NCBI GenBank assembly: GCA_965221635.1 | Contig: OZ244902.1 | Span: 2,356,001 to 2,420,000 of the forward strand | Reading direction: 5' to 3' | Source: JAAXHB01 sp965221635 | GTDB lineage: Bacteria > Actinomycetota > Acidimicrobiia > Acidimicrobiales > Aldehydirespiratoraceae | DNA length: 64,000 nt | Shown here: one piece after another, positions 8,001 to 16,600 of the stretch | Layout of the letters: every line of letters begins with the position of its first letter | Position numbering within the stretch: position 1 is the stretch's first letter | Program-made: the position numbers and the translations under genes | The notes under the pieces: model-generated | The model's database searches: none | What the model was told of the DNA's origin: nothing | The model's input: the letters and a program-made list of their open reading frames with translations, nothing else

Positions 8001-11000
8001 CCGTGCAGGTGGACAAGGCATCGCTCAGCTTCACCGCCACCGACTGGAGCACTCCACAAGTCGTTGAGGTCACAGCACGCCAAGACCTCGGCGCCGAGAA
8101 CGAATCGGTGGACGTGAGCCTGAACGCCACAGGCGGTGACTACGCCGGCTTGACGGGCTCCATCACCGTGGGCGTCACAGACGACGACACAGCGGAGCTG
8201 GTGGTATCGGTGTCCACGCTGAGCCTCACAGAAGGCACCCCGGGTTCATTCACCGTGGACTTGAGCACCAGATTCGACGTCACGGTCACCGTCACGCCCT
8301 CAAGCAGCGATACCGGCGCTGTCACGGTGAGCTCACCGGTGGTGTTCGGGTCGGTTCTTTCCAATCCGAAGCTGATAACGGTCACTCCGGTTCACGATGA
8401 TGACGCCACCGACGAAACGGTCACGATCACGCTCACCGCAAGCGGGGGCGTGTACGAAGGCGTGAACACCACCGTGAGCGTGATCGTTGATGACGACGAC
8501 ACGCCCGGTCTGAACCTGTCGTCCCCCGAGGTCACGGTCACAGAGGGTGGAGATGCCGGTGAGTTCACGGTGGCGCTGGCCACCGAGCCGACCGCCGACG
8601 TCACAGTGGCTCTCGCCGCCACAGGCGACACCGCCGGGGTCACCGTGGACACCACTCCGTTGACTTTCACCACCACCAACTGGAACACCCCCCAACAGGT
8701 CACCGTCGGCACCGTGGACGACTCTGCGGCCGGCGACAAGTCCGTCACCATCACGCTCACCGCCAACGGCGGCGATTACGTCAACGTCACCAGCACCGTC
8801 AGCGTCACAGTAAACGACGACGACGCCGAGCTGACCCTGGCGCCCGCCTCGGTGCCGCTCACCGAGGGGCACGCAACAAACGGCACGGGCACGTTCACGG
8901 TGGCGTTGGCCGCAATCCCCACCGGTGACGTCAAGGTCGCGTTCACCAGCGCCGACCCGGGCGCGGTCACCGTGTCTCCCTCCACGGACCTCACCTTCAC
9001 CACCACCAACTGGGACACCGCCCAGACGGTCACGGTCACAGCGGTGAACGATGCCGATGCAACCGATGAGAGCGTGGCTGTGAACCTCACAGCCTCCGGT
9101 GGCACTTACGACAACGCGGCCGGTTCTGTCATGGTGACCGTTGACGATGACGAATCGGTCGGCCTGGACGTGTCGGCCACAACCGTGGAAGTCAACGAGG
9201 GTGGCGCCACCGGGTCGTTCACGGTGAAGCTCACCTCTGAACCCACCGCCGATGTGACCGTGGCGGTCACCAGTGCCGATACCGGGGCGGTCACGGTGTC
9301 CGCCGATGCGTTGCCGTTGGCGTTCACGGCTGCGAATTGGAGCACCGCCCAAACGGTCACTGTCACCGCCGTGGACGACGCCGACGCGGCCGATGAGACC
9401 GTGTCGGTGAGTTTGGCGGCCACCTCGACTGGCGATTACAGCGATATCACCGACGCGGTCACAGTGACCGTTGATGACGACGAGTCGGTTGGTTACGACC
9501 TGTCGGCGACGGCTGTGGACCTGACTGAGGGTGGCGCCACCGGGTCGTTCACGGTGAAGCTCACGTCTGAACCCACCGCCGATGTAACCGTGGCGGTGTC
9601 CAGTACCGACGCCGAGGCGGTCACCGTGTCCGCAGCCACGCTGCCGTTGCGGTTCACCACCGCGAATTGGAGCACCGCCCAAACGGTGACTGTCACCGCC
9701 GTGGACGACGCCGACGCGGCCGATGAGACCGTGTCGGTGAGTTTGGCGGCCACCTCCGCTGGCGACTACAGCGGTCTGGCCGGCTCGGTCACGGTGACGG
9801 TGGATGATGACGAGACCGCTGCGGTGAATGCGTCGGTGTCGTCGGTGGCTCTCGTTGAGGGCCATGCGACGGACGCGTCGGGTTCGTTCACGGTGGCGTT
9901 GGCGACTCCGCCAACTGTTGATGTGATCCTCACGGTGGTCAGCTCGGATGCGGGCGCGGTAACGGTGAGCGCGGCGTCTTTGACGTTTGCTGCCGGTGAC
10001 ACCGAGGCGAAGACTGTCACTGTCACAGCCACAAATGACGACGACGCCACCGACGAGTCGGTGAGCGTGAGCCTGTCCGCCTCGGGTGGTGAGTATGCCG
10101 ATCTGAGCAGCAGCGTGGCCGTGACCGTTGACGATGACGAGTCGGTTGGTTACGACTTGTCGGCCACAACCGTTGAACTCACCGAGGGTGGTTCCACGGC
10201 GACGTTCACGGTGAAGCTCACGTCCGAGCCGACTGCAGATGTGACTGTGGCGGTGTCCAGTGCCGATACCGGAGCGGTGACAGTGTCCGCGGCCACGTTG
10301 CCGTTGGCGTTCAAGTCCGAGAATTGGAGTATTGCCCAGACGGTCACCCTCACAGCGGTGGCTGACGACGACGCGGGCAACGAGAGCGTGAGCGTGAGTT
10401 TGGCGGCCACCTCTACTGGCGATTACAGCGGTCTGGCCGGTGCCGTCACGGTGACGGTTGATGACGACGAGACGGCTGCGGTGAACGTCGCGCCCGCCAC
10501 CGTGAGCGTGGATGAGGGCGATGCCACGGGCAGCACCTTCACGGTGGCGTTGGCCACTCCGCCCACCGTTGAGGTCACGGTCACCTTGACGAACCCCGAC
10601 GCGGGCGCGGTGAGCCTGAGTGCGTCCTCGTTGACGTTCCTTGCCGGCAACAACGCTGCACAGACGGTGACGGTCACAGCGGTTGATGACGCCGACGCGG
10701 CCAACGAGAGCGTCACTGTCACAGCGACCGCGGCCGGCGGCGAGTATGTGAGTGTCGCCAACAGTGTGGCGGTGACCGTTGATGATGACGAGACCGCGGG
10801 TGTGACCCCCTCGAAGACCTCGGTTGATTTGAACGAGGGCGACACCGACTCGTTCACGGTGGTGCTGGCCACTCCGCCCACCGTCGAGGTCACGGTCGCG
10901 GTGAGCAGCCCGGACACGAACGCGGTGACGGTGGACAAGCCGTCGCTCACGTTTGATGCCGACAACTACAACCAGCCCCAAAGAGTCACGGTCACGTCGG

Positions 11001-12784
11001 TGCAGGACAATGACGCAACCGATGAGTCGGTGATTGTGAGCTTGGCGGCGTCCGGTGGCGAGTACGCCGATGTGGGCGCCAACGTCACGGTCACCGTCGA
11101 TGACGACGAAGAGGTCGGCCTCACCTTGTCCCTCACACCGCCGGCCTCGTTGAGCCTCACCGAAGGTGGCGACGATGGAACATTCACGGTGGTGCTCACC
11201 TCGGCGCCTACCGCTGATGTCACAGTCACGGTCACCAGCAGCGACTCCACCACGGCAACCGCCTCACCGGGGGAGCTGACCTTCAGCGCGGCCAACTACA
11301 ACCAGCCGCGGACGGTGACCGTGTCCAGCGTTGAGGATGCCGTTGTTGGCGCTCGCACCGCCACGATCACGCTGGATGCGTCCGGTGGCGATTACGGCGA
11401 CGAGAGCGCAACGGTGGCGGTGTCGGTGTCAGACAATGACGCCGCGCTCACAGTGTCGGCGACGTCGCTGACCGTTGGCGAAGCCGACAGCGATGGCGAC
11501 ACGTTCACGGTTGCGTTGGCAGCAGCGCCGAGTGGCACGGTCACGGTGACGGTTGCGAGCAGCGACACCGCTGTGGCCACCGTGAACCCGGGTTCGCGTA
11601 CTTTCACCACCGAGAACTGGGACATCGCTCAGGACGTGACCGTCTTGCCCGTCGACAACGCAGCCTTGGGCAACGGCGCTGCCACCATCTCGCTGACCGC
11701 GTCGGGCGGTGACTACGGCGGTGTGACCGGAAGCGTGAGCGTCACCGTCACCGATGACGATGCCCGAGTTGAGGTGTCCACGTCGAGCCTTTCGGTCACC
11801 GAGGGCGGCTCTGCGGGCACCTTCCGGGTCACCTTGAAGTCTGCGCCAACCGGGGACGTGACGGTGACTGTCAGCAGTTCCAACACCAGCGCGGCCACCG
11901 CAACCCCCGAAACGTTGACCTTCACCGCCGGCGACTACACAGAGGCACAGACCGTCACTGTTGAGGCGCCCGAGGACGCCGACACGGCCAACTCCACGGT
12001 CACGATCACCTTGGCGCCCACTGGTGGCGGTTACGGGGCTTCCAACACCACGGTGAGCGTGACGGTTACCGACAACGACACGCCGATCATCGGCGGTGGC
12101 GGTGGCGGTGGCGGCGGCGGTGGTGGTGGGGGCTTCTTCCCGCCGGCGGCGGGGCCCTCAGCGTCGGCTGCTTGTGACGATCCCACCCTCAGTGAACCGA
12201 ACTTCAGCGATGTGGAGTTGGCGAACGTTCACTATCCGGGGATCCGTTGCGTGTTCCATTACGGAATTAGTAGGGGAACCGGTGACGGTTCCACGTTTGA
12301 TCCGTGGTCCACGGTCACACGCTCACAGATGGCGTTGTTCGCGGTGCGTCTCGCGGAGGTCACCGGTGTGGTGCTCACAGAGGGCTCCGCTGATGATTTC
12401 GAGGATCTCGACGGTGTGTTCGACGAGGCCCGCCAAGCGATCGGAACGCTGGTGGCGTCCGGTTTGTTGCGGGGACGGACCAGCACAGCGTTTGATCCGT
12501 ATTCGCCGATGACCAGGTCTCAGATGAGCATCGTGATGGCCCGGCTGTTGCAAACCCAGGCGGACTACGTGGTGGGCAGCACTTCGGGCTTCGGTGATGT
12601 GGACGGTGTGGTGCCAGACGAGCATCAGCGATCGATAACGCTGCTGTTCCAGCAGGGCATCGTGCAGGGCCTCTCCGGTGGAAACAACTTCGGCCCGTAC
12701 CAGCCGGTCACCAGAGCCCAGATGGCCACCATCATGGGCCGCATCCTCAACACCGAACTCCCGCCAATCACCACACTCGGCTAA
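5024..12784 (+). CDS. Giant SLH-anchored surface protein 1 (20 Calx-beta-like repeats)
   Basis: This is a secreted 2586-aa protein. Residues 1-33 form a signal peptide (basic LNR, then VVGVILALVAMVLHP, ending AAAGAQ). Next comes a ~165-residue domain with WMASDCPITG, YEVFYWK, KDFG and LDPVEYNVAV, shared with giant gene 3. From about residue 200 there are 20 repeats of ~108 residues, each with an EGG-like edge, FTVAL, DD.DA.DE, SGG.Y and a closing VDDDE that could bind calcium. A 14-glycine hinge (12092-12133) leads to a CDDP linker and three SLH domains (motifs VTRSQMA, MTRSQMS, VTRAQMA), which normally bind cell-wall polymers. The ATG at 5024 is preceded by AGGA at 6 nt; the open frame extends upstream to 4877, but those residues precede the signal peptide. 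A structural or adhesive role is likely. No enzyme motif is seen, and the array is almost free of cysteine. Confidence 0.92.
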   Translation: MIPQSSRSLNRLVVGVILALVAMVLHPAAAGAQVRTGPPVPPTITSVVPGDEPHQLIVTFDWMASDCPITGPGYGYEVFYWKNEPGVEQRSVYEVSLPPPSGPTSNPNGGPNDSTSGAYEVIKDFGQNSITGESFKIHVNGGRIRYPRDGGAPIVSNITGQLGVKLDPVEYNVAVQVFGACDWSRSDNSNVVTATPVAAELELSESSLAVVEGASSDLSVNLNSKPSQDVTVSVTSSDTNAATVSPATDLTFTPDNYNTPQTVTVSGVNDTDLTDESATVTVEASNGLFDGITETVSVTVTDDDAPRLVVTPSTVSLTEGGAGSTFSVALGTQPTADVTVSVSSGDAGAVTASTTPTPLTFTAQNYATPQNVTVAPVDDTDAADESVAVTLTASGGDYAGVIGSATVNVADNDSAALTISPTMVTVTEGSATGPTFTVALATPPTGPVTVGLTSTNPGAATVSPASLAFTTTNYLTGQTVTVMPEDDIDAANEYVPIMVSASGGEYNGVTGAVGVTVNDDETAAFTLSADSLSITEGDTAGATLSVSLTSPPTQTVTVDFTSSDADALAFSPSTLTFTPFNYSTAQDVTVTAPNDADAADETLTVTVGASGGEYGTVTGTVGVTVDDDETAGLNLSASSLQLTEGGSAGTFTVALTTAPTGNVSVDITNPDATAVTVSPASLNFTSSNHSTAQTVTVTPLSDADGNSENVDISLTASGGEYSGATGTVAVSVSDDDVGYEVSVSSLTLTEGGTAATFTIALNTQPTTQSATVNLASDDTSIVTVSPASVLFNQSNYGTPRTVTVTAVNDQVVGDRTTSVRLVGVGGNYAAISGSVGVTVEDDDAALNLSASSVSLTEGGDAQTVTVALAAAPTGNVTVSLASDDTDAATVSTSPLTFTTSNWNTAKPVTVTPVDDNDATNETVTVSLSASGGGYDDVSETVTATVADDDSRGLTLSPTSLSMNEGDTATFTVALATAPTAPVTVSVTSPDLFAVQVDKASLSFTATDWSTPQVVEVTARQDLGAENESVDVSLNATGGDYAGLTGSITVGVTDDDTAELVVSVSTLSLTEGTPGSFTVDLSTRFDVTVTVTPSSSDTGAVTVSSPVVFGSVLSNPKLITVTPVHDDDATDETVTITLTASGGVYEGVNTTVSVIVDDDDTPGLNLSSPEVTVTEGGDAGEFTVALATEPTADVTVALAATGDTAGVTVDTTPLTFTTTNWNTPQQVTVGTVDDSAAGDKSVTITLTANGGDYVNVTSTVSVTVNDDDAELTLAPASVPLTEGHATNGTGTFTVALAAIPTGDVKVAFTSADPGAVTVSPSTDLTFTTTNWDTAQTVTVTAVNDADATDESVAVNLTASGGTYDNAAGSVMVTVDDDESVGLDVSATTVEVNEGGATGSFTVKLTSEPTADVTVAVTSADTGAVTVSADALPLAFTAANWSTAQTVTVTAVDDADAADETVSVSLAATSTGDYSDITDAVTVTVDDDESVGYDLSATAVDLTEGGATGSFTVKLTSEPTADVTVAVSSTDAEAVTVSAATLPLRFTTANWSTAQTVTVTAVDDADAADETVSVSLAATSAGDYSGLAGSVTVTVDDDETAAVNASVSSVALVEGHATDASGSFTVALATPPTVDVILTVVSSDAGAVTVSAASLTFAAGDTEAKTVTVTATNDDDATDESVSVSLSASGGEYADLSSSVAVTVDDDESVGYDLSATTVELTEGGSTATFTVKLTSEPTADVTVAVSSADTGAVTVSAATLPLAFKSENWSIAQTVTLTAVADDDAGNESVSVSLAATSTGDYSGLAGAVTVTVDDDETAAVNVAPATVSVDEGDATGSTFTVALATPPTVEVTVTLTNPDAGAVSLSASSLTFLAGNNAAQTVTVTAVDDADAANESVTVTATAAGGEYVSVANSVAVTVDDDETAGVTPSKTSVDLNEGDTDSFTVVLATPPTVEVTVAVSSPDTNAVTVDKPSLTFDADNYNQPQRVTVTSVQDNDATDESVIVSLAASGGEYADVGANVTVTVDDDEEVGLTLSLTPPASLSLTEGGDDGTFTVVLTSAPTADVTVTVTSSDSTTATASPGELTFSAANYNQPRTVTVSSVEDAVVGARTATITLDASGGDYGDESATVAVSVSDNDAALTVSATSLTVGEADSDGDTFTVALAAAPSGTVTVTVASSDTAVATVNPGSRTFTTENWDIAQDVTVLPVDNAALGNGAATISLTASGGDYGGVTGSVSVTVTDDDARVEVSTSSLSVTEGGSAGTFRVTLKSAPTGDVTVTVSSSNTSAATATPETLTFTAGDYTEAQTVTVEAPEDADTANSTVTITLAPTGGGYGASNTTVSVTVTDNDTPIIGGGGGGGGGGGGGGFFPPAAGPSASAACDDPTLSEPNFSDVELANVHYPGIRCVFHYGISRGTGDGSTFDPWSTVTRSQMALFAVRLAEVTGVVLTEGSADDFEDLDGVFDEARQAIGTLVASGLLRGRTSTAFDPYSPMTRSQMSIVMARLLQTQADYVVGSTSGFGDVDGVVPDEHQRSITLLFQQGIVQGLSGGNNFGPYQPVTRAQMATIMGRILNTELPPITTLG
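5621..12085 (+). repeat. Array of 20 Calx-beta-like repeats (~323 bp each) in gene 1
   Basis: Twenty in-frame units run from ELELSESSLAVVEG to the last VTDNDTP. The assignment to Calx-beta rests on length, Ig-like strand pattern and conserved acidic turns; other Ig-fold families remain possible. Confidence 0.9.
12134..12784 (+). repeat. Near-identical 651-bp SLH block, copy 1
   Basis: This encodes FFPPAAGPS, the CDDP linker and three SLH domains. It matches 21911-22561 base for base apart from scattered, mostly silent changes. Confidence 0.92.
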
Positions 12785-12822
12785 CCCCGAGGCCACAGCC
12801 ACAGTCGCCGGCGCCTCCAGGC

Positions 12823-12838
12823 ACCCGCTCCGGCGGGT
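12823..12838 (+). terminator. Hairpin between gene 1 and the ANTAR gene
   Basis: ACCCGC-TCCG-GCGGGT forms a 6-bp stem and tetraloop 38 nt after the gene 1 stop, with no T tract. It occupies the same place relative to the leaderless promoter as the hairpin at 4353-4368. Confidence 0.35.
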
Positions 12839-12852
12839 CCGGGCGCCACGAC

Positions 12853-12867
12853 TACACTCCGCGGCGG
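12853..12867 (+). promoter_or_regulatory. Leaderless promoter of the ANTAR regulator
   Basis: TACACT (12853-12858) ends 8 nt before GTG (12867-12869). The block is a copy of the promoter at 4374-4390, including the identical 17-base stretch TACACTCCGCGGCGGTG. Confidence 0.65.
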
Positions 12868-13529
12868 TGAGCGACGCGCCCGCCCAAAGCGAAAGGTCAG
12901 CCCAAAGCCACACGGCTCTCCAAGGCAACATGTCTGCCGAAGCCCCGCCGCGGGACAGGGTGCGGGTGGTGGTGGCCGAGGACGAGGCACTGATCCGCCT
13001 CGACCTGGTGGAGACGCTGCGCGAGGAGGGCTACGAGGTGGTGGCCGAGACCGGCAGGGGCGACGAGGTTCTGGATCTGGTGGAAACGCACCGGCCCCAC
13101 GTTGCGATCCTCGACGTGAAGATGCCCGGTCTCGACGGCATCACCGCCGCCCACCAGATCTGCGCTGAGCGTCGGGCGGCGGTGGTGATCCTCACGGCCT
13201 TCAGCCAGCGTGACCTGATCGAGCGGGCACGCGAGGCCGGGGTGATGTCATACCTGGTGAAGCCGTACCGCCGAAAGGACTTGGCCCCTGCGGTGGAGCT
13301 GGCCTTGGCACGCTTCCGCGAGCTGGGAGCGCTCGAGGGCCACATTGCCGACCTTCAGGAATCCCTGGAGACCCGCAAGATCGTGGACAGGGCCAAGGGT
13401 GTGCTCATAGACGATTGCGCCATGAGCGAAAGCGACGCGCACGGGTTCATCCAGCACACCGCCATGACCCAGCGACGCTCCGCCAGGTGGGTGGCCAACG
13501 AGATTCTCGCCGGTCGGCTGCACCCCTGA
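12867..13529 (+). CDS. ANTAR-domain response regulator (PdtaR-like)
   Basis: This is a 220-aa two-domain regulator. After about 30 N-terminal residues, the receiver domain has the acidic pair Glu38/Asp39 (VVVAEDEA), the phosphorylated Asp83 in AILDVKMPGLDG, Thr110 and Lys132 (LVKPY). The ANTAR domain (about 155-215) has LQESLETRKIVDRAKGVL and ends with AMTQRRSARWVANEI. ANTAR proteins bind paired RNA hairpins and prevent transcription termination, usually after phosphorylation by a sensor kinase; no kinase is present here. The GTG at 12867 fits the leaderless promoter; an ATG at 12930 would remove 21 poorly ordered residues and cannot be excluded. It sits between two giant surface-protein genes. 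Whether it controls them is open: no clear ANTAR-type double hairpin was found in their leaders. Confidence 0.93.
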   Translation: MSDAPAQSERSAQSHTALQGNMSAEAPPRDRVRVVVAEDEALIRLDLVETLREEGYEVVAETGRGDEVLDLVETHRPHVAILDVKMPGLDGITAAHQICAERRAAVVILTAFSQRDLIERAREAGVMSYLVKPYRRKDLAPAVELALARFRELGALEGHIADLQESLETRKIVDRAKGVLIDDCAMSESDAHGFIQHTAMTQRRSARWVANEILAGRLHP

Positions 13530-13571
13530 ACACCGCCAGGGGCCGCACGGGTCGGCAATCATGGTGGGTTG

Positions 13572-13577
13572 TACAAT
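13572..13577 (+). promoter_or_regulatory. Candidate -10 box of giant gene 2
   Basis: TACAAT, 98 nt before the ATG at 13676, aligns with TAGAAT of gene 1. Downstream flanks (CGATGTGCC, then CATAGGACAC before the start) match between the two leaders, indicating a shared origin. No consensus -35 is visible. Confidence 0.5.
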
Positions 13578-13675
13578 CGCCCGATGTGCCCGGCGGCGCC
13601 CTCCCTGCGCGCCCCGAAATACTGCACACAATCAAACAACCCAGCTCTTAGTCGTCTCAACTCATAGGACACAAC

Positions 13676-16600
13676 ATGCATCCAACGTCCAGTAGTTCTG
13701 TACCTCGGTTGGTGGTAGCGGTCATCCTCGCGCTCGTGGCGATGGTGCTTCACCCCGCCGCCGCCGGCGCCCAGGCCGAGACGGGTACGCCCGTGCCGCC
13801 GAAGCCCGCCAGCAACCACTGGGACTTCGTGGTCTCGGCGTCCTCGGTGACCTTGACCGAGGGTGGGACAGCCACGTTCACAGTTGCGTTGAACGCTGCG
13901 CCGGGCGTCACAGTCTTTGTGAACGTCGGCAGCAACGACACGAGCGTGGTCACAACAAGTCCGCCATCGTTGAACTTCAACAGCACAAACTGGAGCACCG
14001 GCAAGACGGTGACGGTTACGCCAGTCAACGATTCTGTCGTAGGCGACAGGACAACGAGCATCAGAATATTGGGAGTGAATTCCGGCTTCTCCGGCGTGGA
14101 AGCCAGCGTGGGTGTGACCGTGGAGGATGATGACGCTGCGCTCACCTTGCCGGCGGATCCCGTCTCGCTCACCGAAGGTGGAGGTTCACAGACGTTCAGT
14201 GTGGCGTTGGCGGCGGCGCCGACCGGCACGGTCACAGTGGACGTTGCGAGCAATGACACCAATGCGGCCACGGTCTCGCCCTCCTCGTTGACGTTCACCA
14301 CCAGTGACTGGAGCACCGGGAAGGATGTGACGGTCACCCCGGTTCACGACGACGACGCAACTGACGAGACCGTCACCGTGACCTTGTCGGCCGAGAACGG
14401 CGACTACGACGGCGTGACCGGCACCGTCACGGTGAACGTTGACGATGACGAGACTCAGGGATTGGTGCTCTCGCCGTCGTCATTGTCGATGAACGAGGGC
14501 GACAAGGCGCCCTTCACGGTTGTACTGGCCTCTAAGCCGACCGCGCCGGTCACGGTCACTGTCACCAGTTCTGATACGGCAGCGGCAGCCGTGGACAACA
14601 CATCGCTCAACTTCTCCACCACCAATTGGAACAACGCACAGAGCGTCGAGGTCACAGCACTTCAGGACGCGGGCGCAGAGGACGAATCGGTGGCGGTGAC
14701 TATCGCAGCGACCGGAGGCGACTATGAGGGTGTCACGAACTCGGTCTCGGTGGTCGTTGATGACGACGAGACACCAGCGCTGGTGGTGTCAGCTTCCACG
14801 CTGAACCTCACAGAAGGCACCACGGATTCGTTCACGGTGGATTTGGCCGTTCCCTCCGAGGTTGCGGTAACCGTGACGCCCTCAAGTAGTGACCCGGGCG
14901 CCGTTGCGGTGAGTGGAGCGGTGCTGTTTACACCTGGGCTTGACGACCCCCAGTCGATCATGGTCGCACCGGTTCAGGACGATGACCCAACCGACGAAAC
15001 GGCCACGGTCACCCTCACCGCCAGTGGCGGCGTGTACGAAGGCGTGACCACCACCGTGAGCGTCAACGTCGAAGATGACGAAACGCCCGGCTTGGACCTG
15101 TCGCCGAACCCGCTCACGGTCACCGAGGGTGAGACCGGGACGTTCACTGTGGCGTTGGCAACGGCGCCGGCCGGCACGGTCACAGTGGCCGTGGCCAGTG
15201 GTGACATGAGCGTGGCCTCGGTGAGTCCGTTGGCGTTGGACTTCACGCTCACCAACTGGAGCACCCCCCAAACGGTCACCGTGACTACGGTGGACTACCC
15301 GTTTGTTGGCGACAGGTCCGTCAACGTGACGCTCACCGCCATCGGCGGCGGCTACGACTCCCTCGTGGACACCGTGGCCGTCACGGTGGACGACGACGAC
15401 GCCCAGTTGACCTTGACGCCGGCTTCGGTGTCGCTCACCGAAAGGCACGAAACAAACGGCACGGGCACCTTCACGGTGGCGTTGGCCGCCGTTCCCACCG
15501 GTGACGTCACGGTCGCGGTCACCAGCGCCGACCCGGGCGCGGTCACCGTGTCTCCCTCCACCGATCTCACCTTCAACACCACCAACTGGGCCGCGGCACA
15601 GACGGTCACGGTCACAGCGGTGAACGATGTCGATGCATCCGATGAGAGCGTGAGCGTGAACCTCACAGCCTCCGGCGGCGATTACGACAACGTGGCCGGT
15701 TCCGTCACGGTGACCGTCACCGACAACGACGCGCCCGGCTTGAACCTGTCGGACACCACGGTGGCGTTGAGCGAGGGCGCGGCCAGTGGATCTTTCGTGG
15801 TGTCGTTGGACACCGAACCAAGCGCCGAGGTCACCGTCACCGTCACCAGCGCCGACCCCGACGCGGTCGCCGTGGCAACCACCACACAGTCGCTGACTTT
15901 CGGCACGGGCAACTGGAACATTCCCCAGTCGGTGATCGTGTCACCGGCGGTTGACGCCGACGCAGCCAATGAGAGCGTGGTTGTGACCTTGGCGGCGTCC
16001 GGCGGCGACTACGGCGAAGTCACCGGATCTGTCACGGTCACCGTTGATGATGACGAATCAGTTGGACTGGACGTGTCGGCCACCACCGTGGCGGTCACCG
16101 AGGGTGGCGCCACCGGGTCGTTCACGGTGAAGCTCACCTCGCAACCCACCGCCAATGTGGTGGTCGCGGTGGCCAGCGCTGATCCCGGGGCCGTCACCGT
16201 GTCCGCCGACAGCTTGCCATTGCAGTTCAACGCCCAGAATTGGAACGCCACCCAGACGGTGACAGTCACACCGGTGGAGGACGCCGACGCCGGCAACGAA
16301 TCGGTGACAGTGAACCTCACCGCCGCCGGTGGCGACTACGTGGGCCAGACCGGCTCAGTCACCGTGACCGTGGATGACGACGAAACAGCGGCGTTGACCG
16401 TCACCGGGTCGCCGGTCGCCCTCACCGAGGGCCATGCCACAAACGGCACGGGCACGTTCACGGTGGCGTTGGCCACTCCGCCAACTGTTGAGGTGACTGT
16501 GACGGTGAGCAGCGCGGACACGGGCGCGGCAACGGTGAACCCCGCGTCGCTGAGGTTCGCCATCGGCGAAAGCGCTGCGCAGACGGTCACGGTCACAGCG

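Noticed and set aside
8333..10981. 882-codon minus-strand ORF opposite the gene 1 array, and similar antisense ORFs through to 64000
   Set aside because: They mirror the sense repeat period, have low-complexity composition and no signal, start context or recognisable domain; the sense strand carries the conserved domains.
12678..12866. N-terminal extension of the ANTAR regulator into the end of gene 1
   Set aside because: It would overlap the SLH-coding region; the GTG at 12867 sits at the leaderless promoter.
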